Assembly: GCA_963677655.1 (NCBI GenBank)
Contig: OY782088.1
DNA: 64,000 nt
Reading direction: 5' to 3' (one strand)
From: Saccharicrinis sp963677655
GTDB taxonomy: Bacteria; Bacteroidota; Bacteroidia; Bacteroidales; Marinilabiliaceae
This document shows, in pieces, positions 55,386 through 64,000 of the stretch. The translations under genes were made by a program, and so were the position numbers. The first letter of the stretch is position 1; every line of letters starts with the position of its first letter. The notes below the pieces were generated by a model that worked only from the letters and a program-made list of their open reading frames with translations, searched no databases and was not told the DNA's origin.

Positions 55386-57569
55386 TTACTTTTTTGAAAT
55401 GCGATATAAACCTACACCATGAGTAGATAATACTGGCGCAAACTCAGATCCAGAAAATGTACCGACATCTTTCTTTTGCCATAAATCTCGAATTACACAT
55501 TCTCCTTCAAAACCTAATTCGGTTAAATCCAGAGCTACTTCAACACTATTGGTGATAGCAGGATCTTGAGTGTATACCAAGAATTCAATTGTAACACCAT
55601 CATTAGCCTTTAATACTTCATCATCAAAAGAACAAATCGCTTTAAACGTGCTGTATCCTTCTGGAATATCAAATTCGATAATGGAATTAGAGTGCGTTCC
55701 AAATCCTTTTTTATAAACTTTACCAGCCACAGTCAATTGATTACCGTCAATTGATTTATTCTTTTGAACTTGGCCCCAACCACTTTCAGCATTAGTCCAA
55801 TCTATATCAGTTAATGACAATGACTCTCCATTTTCTTTATATAGAGTAGGGTTAATCCAGTCTGCATGATCAAAATTAAAGTGATCACCCGCATCTGTTA
55901 CAACTAAATAAAGCTTTTTAGCTCCTTTTATATCTGCCTCAATAGCTTTTCCCTTTGAAGACATAGTACGACTAATACGACCTGTATGAGCTATAGCTTT
56001 GTTTACATCAACAGCCCTTGGAGTTGGGTCTTGTGTAGCCAACATAAATTCTACAGTAGCGCCACCAGTTTGGCTTGTACCGCCCATATCTAAACCTGCA
56101 AAAGTCTTAAATCGAACACTATTCTCCGGAATTTGATACATAATAATTGATTGTGAATGTGTTCCAATACCTGTATCAAAGGTCTTTCCTTTAATATTAA
56201 ACTGCTGACCTGAAATACTTTTATTCAAATTAACATTCCCCCATCCTGTAGTGGCATATTCCCAAGTCAAATCAGTTAATTTTATAACTTTTCCATCAGC
56301 TAATTCGACTCTTGGATCAATCCAGTTAGCATGATCCGAAGCAATACCATCACCTCCATCGTTTACAATAAGATATAATTCTGTACTTCCTTTGGGTAAC
56401 TCAATATCAATTTCTTCACCAAAATTATCTGTTAATCTAGACACGGTTCCACTTCTGTATAAAAGGTTTTTAGTTTTCACAAAACCATCACCTCCATTGT
56501 TAAAAAGAGCTAAGAACTTATCTCCATTTTCCGGATCATCAGCTGTCCAGGCTGTAATATCTTCTTTAGAATACCATTCCTTATTATTCTCAGAATATTT
56601 ATTCACATAAAGCACTTCTTTATTGGTTAATAAAGAATTTGTAAACTCATCGTTATCAGGCATGTTACCACCAAACATTAATGGTGATTTAAACATTGAC
56701 CATAATGACATTAAGGTATACTGTTCATCTTTAGTAAACTTAGTATAGCGATTTGTTGCTCTTTCTCCACGAATAAATTTACCTAATGGAAGCATATCTG
56801 CATCAGGCCATGCCCCTTTAGTAATATATGGAGCCCAATCAGCACATACACTGAAAGAATAATTTAACTGAGCCCAGTTATCCCAAAAATCATCAATTGT
56901 TCTCCATAAGTTGGCATGATTTCTTGCATGCTCATGCTGATCTAGAGGTGTAGCACCAGGAGACATACTAAGTACAATTGGGCGACCTGTTTGATCAATA
57001 GCATTACGAAGCATTTCTATCTCTTCATCATGATAAGGACGGGATAAATCATCAACTTTAATATAATCAACACCCCATGATGCATATAAATCTAAAATAG
57101 AATTGTAATATTCCTGAGATCCTTCTTTCCCTTTAACAACTGTATAATTATCTTGTAACCAAGTACATTCATAATCTGTAGAATAAATTTGATCTGCTGT
57201 TTTATCAGAACCTAATATTGGCATTTTATTAAATACTGCTTCCTTAGGTACACCTCTCATAATATGAATCCCAAATTTCAAACCCAAATTATGTACATAA
57301 TCAGCTAAAGGTTTAAATCCTGCACCATCAACAGCTGATGGAAATCTTTTAGGAGATGGCATATAACGACCGTATTCATCAAGTATAAAGTCAGTTTGGT
57401 CATATGGATTATAATGACCGCTTGTTTGATTATCTGCATACCATCGAATATCAACTATAATATATTCCCAGCCATATTCTAATAGGTGCTCTGCCATATA
57501 ATCAGCATTAGCTTTTACCTCGTCTTCAACAACTGATGGACCAAAACAGTCCCAACTATTCCATCCCAT
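55386..57569 (-). CDS. GH27 alpha-galactosidase-type enzyme with two NPCBM domains (5' end split by IS4)
   Basis: The remaining frame of 727 residues opens MGWNSWDCFGPSVVEDEVKA, the first strand of a GH27 barrel. Catalytic features are the nucleophile D173 (DYIKVDD) and the probable acid/base D226 (LWRTIDDFWD). Two NPCBM-type binding domains follow (about 400-530 and 545-690), each with the phrase GTHSxSI. GH27 enzymes remove terminal alpha-galactose or beta-arabinopyranose. The true N-terminus is separated by an IS4 element: the lipoprotein signal is completed only by joining 57651 to 58881. This frame probably yields a cytoplasmic, inactive or poorly made protein. Confidence 0.88.
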   Translation of the reverse strand: MGWNSWDCFGPSVVEDEVKANADYMAEHLLEYGWEYIIVDIRWYADNQTSGHYNPYDQTDFILDEYGRYMPSPKRFPSAVDGAGFKPLADYVHNLGLKFGIHIMRGVPKEAVFNKMPILGSDKTADQIYSTDYECTWLQDNYTVVKGKEGSQEYYNSILDLYASWGVDYIKVDDLSRPYHDEEIEMLRNAIDQTGRPIVLSMSPGATPLDQHEHARNHANLWRTIDDFWDNWAQLNYSFSVCADWAPYITKGAWPDADMLPLGKFIRGERATNRYTKFTKDEQYTLMSLWSMFKSPLMFGGNMPDNDEFTNSLLTNKEVLYVNKYSENNKEWYSKEDITAWTADDPENGDKFLALFNNGGDGFVKTKNLLYRSGTVSRLTDNFGEEIDIELPKGSTELYLIVNDGGDGIASDHANWIDPRVELADGKVIKLTDLTWEYATTGWGNVNLNKSISGQQFNIKGKTFDTGIGTHSQSIIMYQIPENSVRFKTFAGLDMGGTSQTGGATVEFMLATQDPTPRAVDVNKAIAHTGRISRTMSSKGKAIEADIKGAKKLYLVVTDAGDHFNFDHADWINPTLYKENGESLSLTDIDWTNAESGWGQVQKNKSIDGNQLTVAGKVYKKGFGTHSNSIIEFDIPEGYSTFKAICSFDDEVLKANDGVTIEFLVYTQDPAITNSVEVALDLTELGFEGECVIRDLWQKKDVGTFSGSEFAPVLSTHGVGLYRISKK

Positions 57570-57651
57570 TGGAGGGGTCTCTGCCCATATATGAAACTCT
57601 TTCTGCTCTGCTGTATTCTTTTTATTCTCAACTTTACATGAAAATAATAAA

Positions 57652-57660
57652 GCCGTAATT
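57652..57660. repeat. 9-bp target-site duplication, left copy
   Basis: GCCGTAATT, repeated exactly at 58873-58881 on the other side of the IS4 element. Confidence 0.92.
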
Positions 57661-58872
57661 TTTAGTACATGACAAAACTATAAATAATTGAAAATCAGCA
57701 AAATAAGCACGCAATTTCCTTGATTAAAACCTTAATATTCAGTATCTTACAAAAGATTCTCACATCATTTTGTAATGCATACGAATACCAAGGTAGACAG
57801 TAAAAATACTCAATTATTTGAGTTGTTCAAGGCAACAACCAATTGGCACAAGGCAAGGATTAAATGCTTGCTCATTATTATCAATAGCATGATAAAATTC
57901 CAAACCGTTTCATATGTAAAACTTGCTCAAGGTTTTAGTTCTAGTGTAGAGCATGAATCAAGCCTACGGCGAGTGCAACGGTTCTTTTCTGAATTTTCCT
58001 TTGACCCACTGATATTTACACGTTTAATTTATAGTTTATTGCCAGATGAGCCTCCTTATATGCTTAGCATGGACAGAACCAATTGGAAGTTTGGCAAAAC
58101 CGATATCAACATACTGATGCTGAGCGTTTGTTACAAAGGAGTTTCTATTCCGTTGATATGGAAACTCCTTCCAAAAAGAGGTAATTCCAATGCCTTGGAG
58201 CGAAAAGAGGTGTTGGACACATATGTTCAGTTCTTTGGTACCCAAAATATTAAAGCTTTTATGGCGGATAGGGAATTTATAGGCGAAGAATGGTTTGAAA
58301 ATCTTATTCGTCAAAATATTCCATTTTACATTCGCATCCGGAACAATATGATGGTGCATCGTCATGGCAAAACTCCTATAAAGGCCTTTTGGCTGTTCAA
58401 TAATATGAAAATTGGGTCTTACAAACATTGTGATAAACTCTATTATCTAGGTAAGAATCTAGTATACTTATCTGGAGCAAAATCCTTTAATAAAATCACT
58501 GGCAAAGTAGAATTTACCATTATCGCTTCGTTTAATCAATATGATCAGGCTTTGATTAATTATAAAGAGCGATGGCAGATCGAAACCATGTTTAGAGCCA
58601 TGAAATCCAGTGGCTTTAACCTTGAAGATACCCATTTGACAGACTTGGAACGCATTGCTAAACTTTTGGCTGTTGTATCAATTGCTTTTGTTTGGGTATA
58701 TTTAGCAGGGATTGACAAACATGAGAACATTAAGCCGATCAGGGTGAAAAAACATGGTAGAAGGGCTTATAGTTTCTTTAAATATGGTTTAATCAGAATT
58801 GCTCATGCATTAAGTAATCCAATTAACAACAATGATTTATGTGAATGTTATAAAGTTTTGTCATGTACTTAG
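57661..58872 (+). mobile_element. complete IS4-family insertion sequence (1212 bp)
   Basis: Terminal inverted repeats are TTTAGTACATGACAAAAC (57661-57678) and the complement of CTAAGTACATGACAAAAC (58855-58872), matching at 16 of 18 positions. They are bracketed by the direct repeat GCCGTAATT. One transposase gene fills the interior and its stop codon lies inside the right repeat. The insertion interrupts the signal peptide of the GH27 gene. Confidence 0.93.
57775..58872 (+). CDS. IS4-family transposase
   Basis: A 365-residue DDE transposase. The catalytic triad is D100 (YMLSMDRTNWKFG), D165 (FMADREFIG) and E270, the last in the YREK-like motif (NYKERWQIETMFRAMKSSGF). Length, motif spacing and the intact frame suggest an active element. 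The frame terminates with TAG inside the right inverted repeat. It is transcribed opposite to the interrupted GH27 gene. Confidence 0.94.
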   Translation: MHTNTKVDSKNTQLFELFKATTNWHKARIKCLLIIINSMIKFQTVSYVKLAQGFSSSVEHESSLRRVQRFFSEFSFDPLIFTRLIYSLLPDEPPYMLSMDRTNWKFGKTDINILMLSVCYKGVSIPLIWKLLPKRGNSNALERKEVLDTYVQFFGTQNIKAFMADREFIGEEWFENLIRQNIPFYIRIRNNMMVHRHGKTPIKAFWLFNNMKIGSYKHCDKLYYLGKNLVYLSGAKSFNKITGKVEFTIIASFNQYDQALINYKERWQIETMFRAMKSSGFNLEDTHLTDLERIAKLLAVVSIAFVWVYLAGIDKHENIKPIRVKKHGRRAYSFFKYGLIRIAHALSNPINNNDLCECYKVLSCT

Positions 58873-58881
58873 GCCGTAATT
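58873..58881. repeat. 9-bp target-site duplication, right copy
   Basis: GCCGTAATT, identical to 57652-57660. Confidence 0.92.
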
Positions 58882-58910
58882 AATAAAAAAAGTAAATTCA
58901 GTTTTTTCAT
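58882..58910 (-). pseudogene. detached start of the GH27 gene
   Basis: Reading minus from 58910 and skipping the IS4 element plus one copy of the duplication gives MKKLNLLFLLITALLFSC, a textbook lipoprotein signal, in frame with Lys-Val-Glu-Asn and on through FHIWAETPP to the GH27 domain. This proves the original gene started at 58910 and encoded a surface or periplasmic lipoprotein. Confidence 0.88.
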
Positions 58911-59114
58911 TTTGTATTGTATTTTTTGTAAAAGCGTTCAACCAATTTATCTCAGATAATGCATCTTATAACTTTTTCAAAAATATATTTTATACAAAAA
59001 TTAAGGGTTCTCGTTTTCGTCATGTAAGATTAACAAATTAGGCATTTAAAAGAATGTTAAAAAAATGACATTTTATAAATTGATTAAAAGACCACTCTTT
59101 ACTCAAATGAAGGC

Positions 59115-59247
59115 TATACTCTCCCAACGTTTTAAATGTGGTAAACATTCCTTATTCATTGGCATTTGATATGAAACATCGCATACACAATTTCGATATT
59201 TAGGTCATTTCACAGCACATTCCTCATTACTAAAAACACCTTAAAAC
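59115..59247. repeat. dispersed non-coding repeat R1, copy 2
   Basis: Partner of 40780-40911, in the same orientation. This copy has no adjoining R2 segment or DUF6266-like gene, so it may be a relict of a lost accessory module. Confidence 0.5.
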
Positions 59248-59426
59248 ATAGGCTCAAAATCTACAGCCTGAGAAAGATTAAAAAGTAAAGATGTACAGCA
59301 TATATGATTTTTTCTTTGATAGTTTACTTTAAGGCTTATACTGATACAAATGAAGTCTTTTATATTTTTGGAAGTGTATACTTTGGAAGTATTTCAATTT
59401 TGTGCGAAGTCTTAAAAAAATAAAAA

Positions 59427-59462
59427 CAATAAAAGGAAGCTATTTCAAACTCCCTTTTATTG
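59427..59462. terminator. intergenic terminator-like hairpin
   Basis: CAATAAAAGG (59427-59436) pairs with CCTTTTATTG (59453-59462). It lies about 240 bases after the POT transporter stop codon and could terminate its minus-strand transcript. Confidence 0.55.
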
Positions 59463-59701
59463 CTTTGCAAATTTTGTGAACTATATTAATTAATCACGTT
59501 TCAAATTAAACGAATAAATTTAGAATTTATTTGCAATGAGATGTTATCATATCTATAAATATATCGTTAAAGCTTTATATCTATTAAATTAAAATACAAT
59601 AACACAGGTAAATCTTTATCCTACTATGTATTACTCATTATTGTGGTTTGGTTCTTTTTTTAATTACTTGAACTTGTTCTTCATTATTGAACAAAATGAG
59701 A

Positions 59702-61177
59702 TTATTTTTCTTGTGCCTCTTTAGGTCTAATCACTAATCTATCGTAAATAAATAATGCTAAAATAGTAATAACACCAATACCTGTAATTACATACCAAAT
59801 CCTATTAGGGGCGTAGTTGTCCCAAATAAATTGTGTCATTTCAGTTTCTGTCATTCCTAGTTTTTCAGAAGCAGAAGCAAAGTAATCATTTTTAGTAAAC
59901 TCTTGAGTTATTTCGGGCATTGCAATTCCCCTGTTTGACATTTCAGCTTGTAACAAACTTAATTTATCAGACCATGCTTGATAAAGATTACCTGAAACAA
60001 ATGTTGTTAAGAAATTTCCTAAAAAAACTGGCAGAAAATAAGTCCCCATATATAAAGCTTCTTTTCCTTTAGGAGAAATTAATGCTATAAATGAAGAAAA
60101 CGTTGGATTTGTCATCATTTCACCTATAGCAAAAATCATTATACCTAATATAGTATATAAACCATTCCCTGTATAAAATGTAATCCCAATACCTATGGCG
60201 GCAATAACAAAACCTGTTATCATTGCACTTACATGGCGCATTCTTAACACAAAATAAGATACTATTAACTGAAATAATATGATAGAACCTGCATCTAAGT
60301 TAATTAACATTTCTGGATTAACAGAGTCACCTCCTCCACTCATTATACTAGCAATCCAAGGTGAAATTTGTGCAATTGAGTCATGTAGCGCTTTGGTATT
60401 TACCCAATCTTCTATAAAAGTGGGTAATGTATAGAAAAGTTGATTAAACATAGTCCAAAAACCAACCATTATAATTAACAATACAGAAAGACGACTATCT
60501 TTAACTGCTTCCCATATTTTTACTAAAGAGCTTTTAATAGCTTCTGAGATTGTTTCTGTATTTTTCTCTCTGTCCTTTTCTTTATAAAAAAGTAAAAGTA
60601 TTATTAAGTTAATTGTAATTACAGTAGCTGCTTGAAGAAATATTATTTTCCAACCGAATTGAGTACGAAGGGTTGATGAAAAAGCTGGTCCAATAAACCC
60701 ACCAATATTAACCATCATATAAAAAATACCGAAACCTAAAGTAGAATTAGACTCATCAGTATTTTTGGTAACAATAGCAGATGCAACTGGCTTAAACATT
60801 GCTGCACCTACAGCTACCCATAAAAACACCATAAATACCATAAAATAGGAATTTACCTCACCCATTAAATAGTATCCTGAAATTAATAGAACATATGCTA
60901 TTATTAATGATAACTTATATCCTATTTTATCTGCTATCACTCCTGTAAATAACGGCAACAAATATAAAATTGCTGTTACAATTCCCATTATCTGCCCTTT
61001 TTCTGTATGAGAAAATCCTAATCCACCTTCGTCAGTTGAACCGGTTAAATAAAGTGCTAAAACTGCAAATAATCCATACCACGCCCAACGTTCAAAAAGT
61101 TCCATTATACTAGCAAGCCAAAATCCTTTATTAAAGGATTTCATAACTTCCCAAAAAGATTTTTTATCTGTACTCAT
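59702..61177 (-). CDS. POT/PTR-family proton-coupled peptide transporter
   Basis: A 491-residue inner-membrane protein with about 12-14 helices. The N-terminal helix carries ELFERWAWYGL, the ExxER(F/Y) proton-coupling signature of the POT family. LGFGIFYMMVNIGGFIGPAF also matches the second family signature. POT proteins import di- and tripeptides driven by protons; some relatives carry other small solutes. There is no neighbouring peptidase, and the gene looks monocistronic. The upstream region 61178-61468 shows no other gene. Confidence 0.85.
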   Translation of the reverse strand: MSTDKKSFWEVMKSFNKGFWLASIMELFERWAWYGLFAVLALYLTGSTDEGGLGFSHTEKGQIMGIVTAILYLLPLFTGVIADKIGYKLSLIIAYVLLISGYYLMGEVNSYFMVFMVFLWVAVGAAMFKPVASAIVTKNTDESNSTLGFGIFYMMVNIGGFIGPAFSSTLRTQFGWKIIFLQAATVITINLIILLLFYKEKDREKNTETISEAIKSSLVKIWEAVKDSRLSVLLIIMVGFWTMFNQLFYTLPTFIEDWVNTKALHDSIAQISPWIASIMSGGGDSVNPEMLINLDAGSIILFQLIVSYFVLRMRHVSAMITGFVIAAIGIGITFYTGNGLYTILGIMIFAIGEMMTNPTFSSFIALISPKGKEALYMGTYFLPVFLGNFLTTFVSGNLYQAWSDKLSLLQAEMSNRGIAMPEITQEFTKNDYFASASEKLGMTETEMTQFIWDNYAPNRIWYVITGIGVITILALFIYDRLVIRPKEAQEK

Positions 61178-61468
61178 TTTCTTTTAGTTTTTATTTTTTC
61201 GAATATATCAATTCTTTTTAGCTTTCTCTCATAGATTAACGCATGCTATAATACCAATGGTAAATGTTCGGAAAGATTCCTACAAATTTAAAATTTTGAA
61301 GAAACTATTAAGTGTATTTCATAACAAACAGTCTAAATTAGTATGATATCTTAATAACATTATCAATGTTACAATCTTCCATAAACAACGATAGTCCCTT
61401 GCTCTTTTTAGTTGACTTTTTTAATAAATACCTTAACTTATATATAATCAATCAAATACTCAACCATT

Positions 61469-61957
61469 ATGAAACCAATAGTGTTTTTTTCTTTATTTAT
61501 TCTGTCTTTCATCCTTCATACCTGCAATCCTGAGAAAAAAGAAATTATAGGAACCTGGATGGATATAAAAAATTCCACTTCTACAATCTTCATATTTTAT
61601 AAAAATGGTTCTTATAGAAGTTTAGTTTATGAAAATGTTTCTACTAAAGGTAAGGAAGATTTGGTATTTCAGGACGGATCCATTGGTTATTACAAGTATG
61701 TAGATGATCATAAATTCAATTTATATGAGGTTGACGTTGATTTATCACCAATACTCGGAAAATCAGTAATGGATGCAGCAATTGGTATGTACCTTGATAA
61801 TTTTACGAAGGCACATTCAAAACCTGATCTGGATAGCAGTAAACCTTCATTCCTTGCTAAAATTCAAGACAATGGAGAGCTTCTTCATATCTTACAGAAT
61901 GATGAAATCATAATAGAACTGAAGTGGAAACACATCAAATTTGGAGATAAGAGGTAA
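61469..61957 (+). CDS. small lipoprotein of unknown function (lipocalin-like)
   Basis: A 162-residue lipoprotein: signal MKPIVFFSLFILSFILHT then Cys, followed by a compact beta-rich domain starting IIGTWMDIKNSTSTIFIFYK. The phrase GTW near the start and the alternating strands recall small lipocalin-like proteins of Bacteroidota, but no specific family is claimed. It lies alone between the divergent transporter gene and a propeller-type regulator. Confidence 0.7.
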   Translation: MKPIVFFSLFILSFILHTCNPEKKEIIGTWMDIKNSTSTIFIFYKNGSYRSLVYENVSTKGKEDLVFQDGSIGYYKYVDDHKFNLYEVDVDLSPILGKSVMDAAIGMYLDNFTKAHSKPDLDSSKPSFLAKIQDNGELLHILQNDEIIIELKWKHIKFGDKR

Positions 61958-62124
61958 ATAAAACTTACATTACTTCTTATTGAGGCCTAATTGAAAGAAA
62001 AATTCAAGAAATTAGTTATTAAAATTCTTGAGTCCGGACATACAAACCTGAACATCTACTCAATAAACACACATAAACAGAAAATGGTATATTGTTTTGT
62101 GTTATTACATAAAAACAAGAAAGC

Positions 62125-62146
62125 CTGTAAAACAAACATTTTACAG
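62125..62146 (+). terminator. terminator-like hairpin after the small lipoprotein
   Basis: CTGTAAAA (62125-62132) pairs with TTTTACAG (62139-62146), flanked by AAAG and CTTTT. It could end transcription from the lipoprotein gene 170 bases upstream. Confidence 0.5.
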
Positions 62147-62598
62147 TCTTTTAACTTATTTAGTATTTTAAGTAGTCGGGGTGGAGAGACGAATATCCTA
62201 TCTTATAAACTGCAATATTTCAACATATTACAAAAACAAACCAAACGAAGTTACACTTAACTCACACCTGCCAATTGACTTATAATGTATTGATTTGCTG
62301 TCTTATGACACAAAGTAAAGATACAGAAAATCATTGGTTTAATCACACAAAATATATTAAAATGAATGTACCTATACTTCAGACAAATATTATTGAAAAT
62401 GTCATAATATTTTTTGTACATACTATTTTTAATAATATTACTTATCTCTATACAATATATAGAAATGAAAAAATTTAAATCATTTCCTTAAATATATAAT
62501 CTTACTCATTTAATCTATTGCTTTAGATTCCAAAAATAGTTTCAACCATCATCGTAAAGCATACTTCAGTAATTCTAAATCTTCTTCTAATTCTTATA

Positions 62599-62630
62599 TT
62601 TGTAGAATTCATTGAATTCTACAAATTTTT
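62599..62630 (+). promoter_or_regulatory. 12-bp palindrome with T-run immediately before a start codon
   Basis: TTTGTAGAATTC (62599-62610) and its exact complement (62614-62625) are separated by ATT and followed by TTTTT, ending 2 bases before the ATG at 62633. It has the form of an intrinsic terminator, yet sits where the ribosome site should be. It may be a terminator for upstream transcription, an attenuator, or an operator. Confidence 0.55.
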
Positions 62631-62632
62631 CT

Positions 62633-64000
62633 ATGATCAAAAAAATAAACCTACTTGTAGTATTGATTATATCCGCCTGTAATATATATTCTAATACAAT
62701 AAATTATTCACCATTAACAATCAATTACAAACGATCTGAGTATAATGCACTAAGTCAGAACTGGGCTGTTGCTTTTGATAATAATGGGATTGCCTACTTT
62801 GGAAACTCAGGAGGTTTGCTTGAATTTGACGGTAAAGAATGGAATTTACATCAACACATGTCAAAATCTGCAATTAGATCATTGTATTTTGATAAAAAAA
62901 GCAATCGTCTGTATTCGGGCTGTTTTGAAGATTTTGGATATTGGGAACGCAACCAGTATGGAGAACTTAAATATACCTCATTGACAACCAATTTAGATTA
63001 CACCTTTTCAGAAGAAAGAATTTGGTCTATTAAGCCTTATAAAGACGAAATTTTATTCCAGTCACTCTCTGCACTTTTCTCCTATAACATCATCACAAAA
63101 ACTGTAAAATCAATCCCCTTTGATGGAGAAATCATGTTTTTAAATTCTATTAATAATAATGTTTACCTACAAGCCTACCTAAAAGATAAAAAATATGGAA
63201 TTGCTATATACAACAATGAAACTTTATCCATTATAAACAATAGTCAAATAGCACAAAATGGAACAATCCGCTTTTTTACTCATTTTAATAACAAGATTAT
63301 ATTAGGAGATGGTAAAAGTGGTCTATACACATTACAAAACAACGAAATAAACTATTGGAACTGTCAGGCAAATCAATACCTCCCTTCAACAGACGTAAAT
63401 TGTGCAGTACAAATTGATTCTTCAAGGCTTGCTATTGGTACACTTCAAAATGGTGTTTTTATTATTAATACCAAAGGTGAGATTTTGAATCATTTTAACA
63501 GACAATCGAAACTTGAAAATAATACAGTGCTTGGTATAGGTGTTGATCATGAAAAAAACCTATGGCTTGCAATGGATAATGGGATTACCTTTCTGGATCT
63601 TCATCCATCTGTGGAATATAAAATTGATCTTGAAAATGCTCCTTCAGCCATCTATTCTGTAATAAAGCATAAAGGATATTTATATGTTGGAACAAACAAT
63701 GGAGTGTTATATTCAAAATTCGATAAGTCTCTAACTGATCTGGATTTTAAAGATTTAAAACCATTAACTGGTATTCCTGGGCATATATGGAAGCTAGACC
63801 TTCTGAACAACGAGCTATTATGCAGTAGCAATGATGGCATCTATTCTATAGACAAAAAGAACATTTCTCCACTATCAAAAACATCAGGGAGTACCGATTT
63901 CATAACCTATCATACAAACTCTAATGATTGGTTATTAGAATCAACCTATAACAACATAAGAGTTAGTAGAAGAGTCAATAACAAATGGCAATTTTCTCAC
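62633..64000 (+). CDS. propeller-type transcriptional regulator (partial)
   Basis: An open frame of 456 codons runs without a stop from the ATG at 62633 to the window edge. The start MIKKINLLVVLIISACNIYS is a signal peptide; the mature part begins NYSPLTINYKRSEYNALSQN and continues WAVAFDNNGIAYFGNSGGLL, EFDGKEWN, and later GVDHEKNLWLAMDNGITFLD, the beta-propeller repeats of Bacteroidota sensor-regulators. Proteins with this opening usually end in a Y_Y_Y domain, a transmembrane helix and a LuxR-type helix-turn-helix, but that part lies outside the window. Its target is unknown. Confidence 0.85.
   Translation, partial: MIKKINLLVVLIISACNIYSNTINYSPLTINYKRSEYNALSQNWAVAFDNNGIAYFGNSGGLLEFDGKEWNLHQHMSKSAIRSLYFDKKSNRLYSGCFEDFGYWERNQYGELKYTSLTTNLDYTFSEERIWSIKPYKDEILFQSLSALFSYNIITKTVKSIPFDGEIMFLNSINNNVYLQAYLKDKKYGIAIYNNETLSIINNSQIAQNGTIRFFTHFNNKIILGDGKSGLYTLQNNEINYWNCQANQYLPSTDVNCAVQIDSSRLAIGTLQNGVFIINTKGEILNHFNRQSKLENNTVLGIGVDHEKNLWLAMDNGITFLDLHPSVEYKIDLENAPSAIYSVIKHKGYLYVGTNNGVLYSKFDKSLTDLDFKDLKPLTGIPGHIWKLDLLNNELLCSSNDGIYSIDKKNISPLSKTSGSTDFITYHTNSNDWLLESTYNNIRVSRRVNNKWQFSH

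Larger units (their letters stand above)
58911..59701. other. intergenic region between GH27 and the POT transporter
   Basis: About 790 bases without a gene. It contains the presumed promoter of the old GH27 gene, repeat R1 copy 2 and a terminator hairpin. The remainder is AT-rich and nothing else was recognised. Confidence 0.55.
61958..62632. other. intergenic region before the propeller regulator
   Basis: About 675 bases with two short open frames (61991-62260, 62275-62478) that lack ribosome sites, domains or signal peptides and are probably spurious. Two hairpins are described separately. Confidence 0.5.

Noticed and set aside
61991..62478. Two short plus-strand frames after the small lipoprotein
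   Set aside because: Biased AT-rich composition, no ribosome site, no recognisable feature, and a hairpin lies inside the first.

Overview
The window looks like chromosomal DNA of a Bacteroidota bacterium, most likely a marine or sediment member of the Bacteroidales/Marinilabiliales (inference). The support is AT-rich DNA, three TonB receptors (two of them SusC/SusD pairs), two ECF sigma/FecR pairs, one hybrid two-component regulator, several Sec-secreted proteins with type IX secretion (T9SS) C-terminal tags, lipoproteins with a Cys after the signal peptide, and promoters resembling the Bacteroidota -7 box TAnnTTTG. No rRNA, tRNA or CRISPR array was seen.

Layout. (1) 1-9293, minus strand: ECF sigma, FecR, STN-domain SusC, SusD, a DUF4843-like lipoprotein, a PKD-like lipoprotein and the start of another lipoprotein, with no glycoside hydrolase. 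(2) 9606-10232: a lone PHP-family phosphoesterase. (3) 10776-34162, minus strand: a pectin/rhamnogalacturonan utilisation locus with GH115, a hybrid two-component regulator, two GH28 paralogues flanking a SusC/SusD pair, a PL11 rhamnogalacturonan lyase with a T9SS tag, and two paralogous carbohydrate-binding T9SS proteins without a catalytic domain. (4) 34475-40631: a polyol (probably mannitol) operon with an outer-membrane barrel, NCS1-like permease, mannitol dehydrogenase and PfkB kinase, divergent from a Nudix-type regulator. Three copies of the palindrome AAACGT-N7-ACGTTT (the third imperfect) lie between them. (5) 40632-44473: an odd accessory module with phased 21-bp repeats, 32-bp tandem repeats, a small membrane protein, a DUF6266-like protein, an unknown 400-residue protein and a nested palindrome, with related non-coding repeats on both sides. 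(6) 44681-48715: a VTC-like polyphosphate polymerase, DUF4956 membrane protein, DUF2490 barrel and Cthe_2159-like surface protein. (7) 49191-53236: ECF sigma, FecR and TonB receptor without SusD. (8) 53558-58910: a decayed zone with a broken clan GH-A glycosidase, a broken IS982-type element, a truncated secreted protein, and a GH27 gene whose lipoprotein signal is split by an intact IS4-type element with a 9-bp target duplication. (9) 59702-64000: a POT-family peptide transporter, a small lipoprotein and the start of a propeller-type regulator.

How it fits together. Region 3 would bind, cut and import pectic material under its own sensor. Region 4 would import a hexitol and convert it via fructose to fructose-6-phosphate under a sugar-sensing repressor. 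The accessory module (5), the IS-scarred zone (8) and several dispersed structured intergenic repeats are the least conventional parts.
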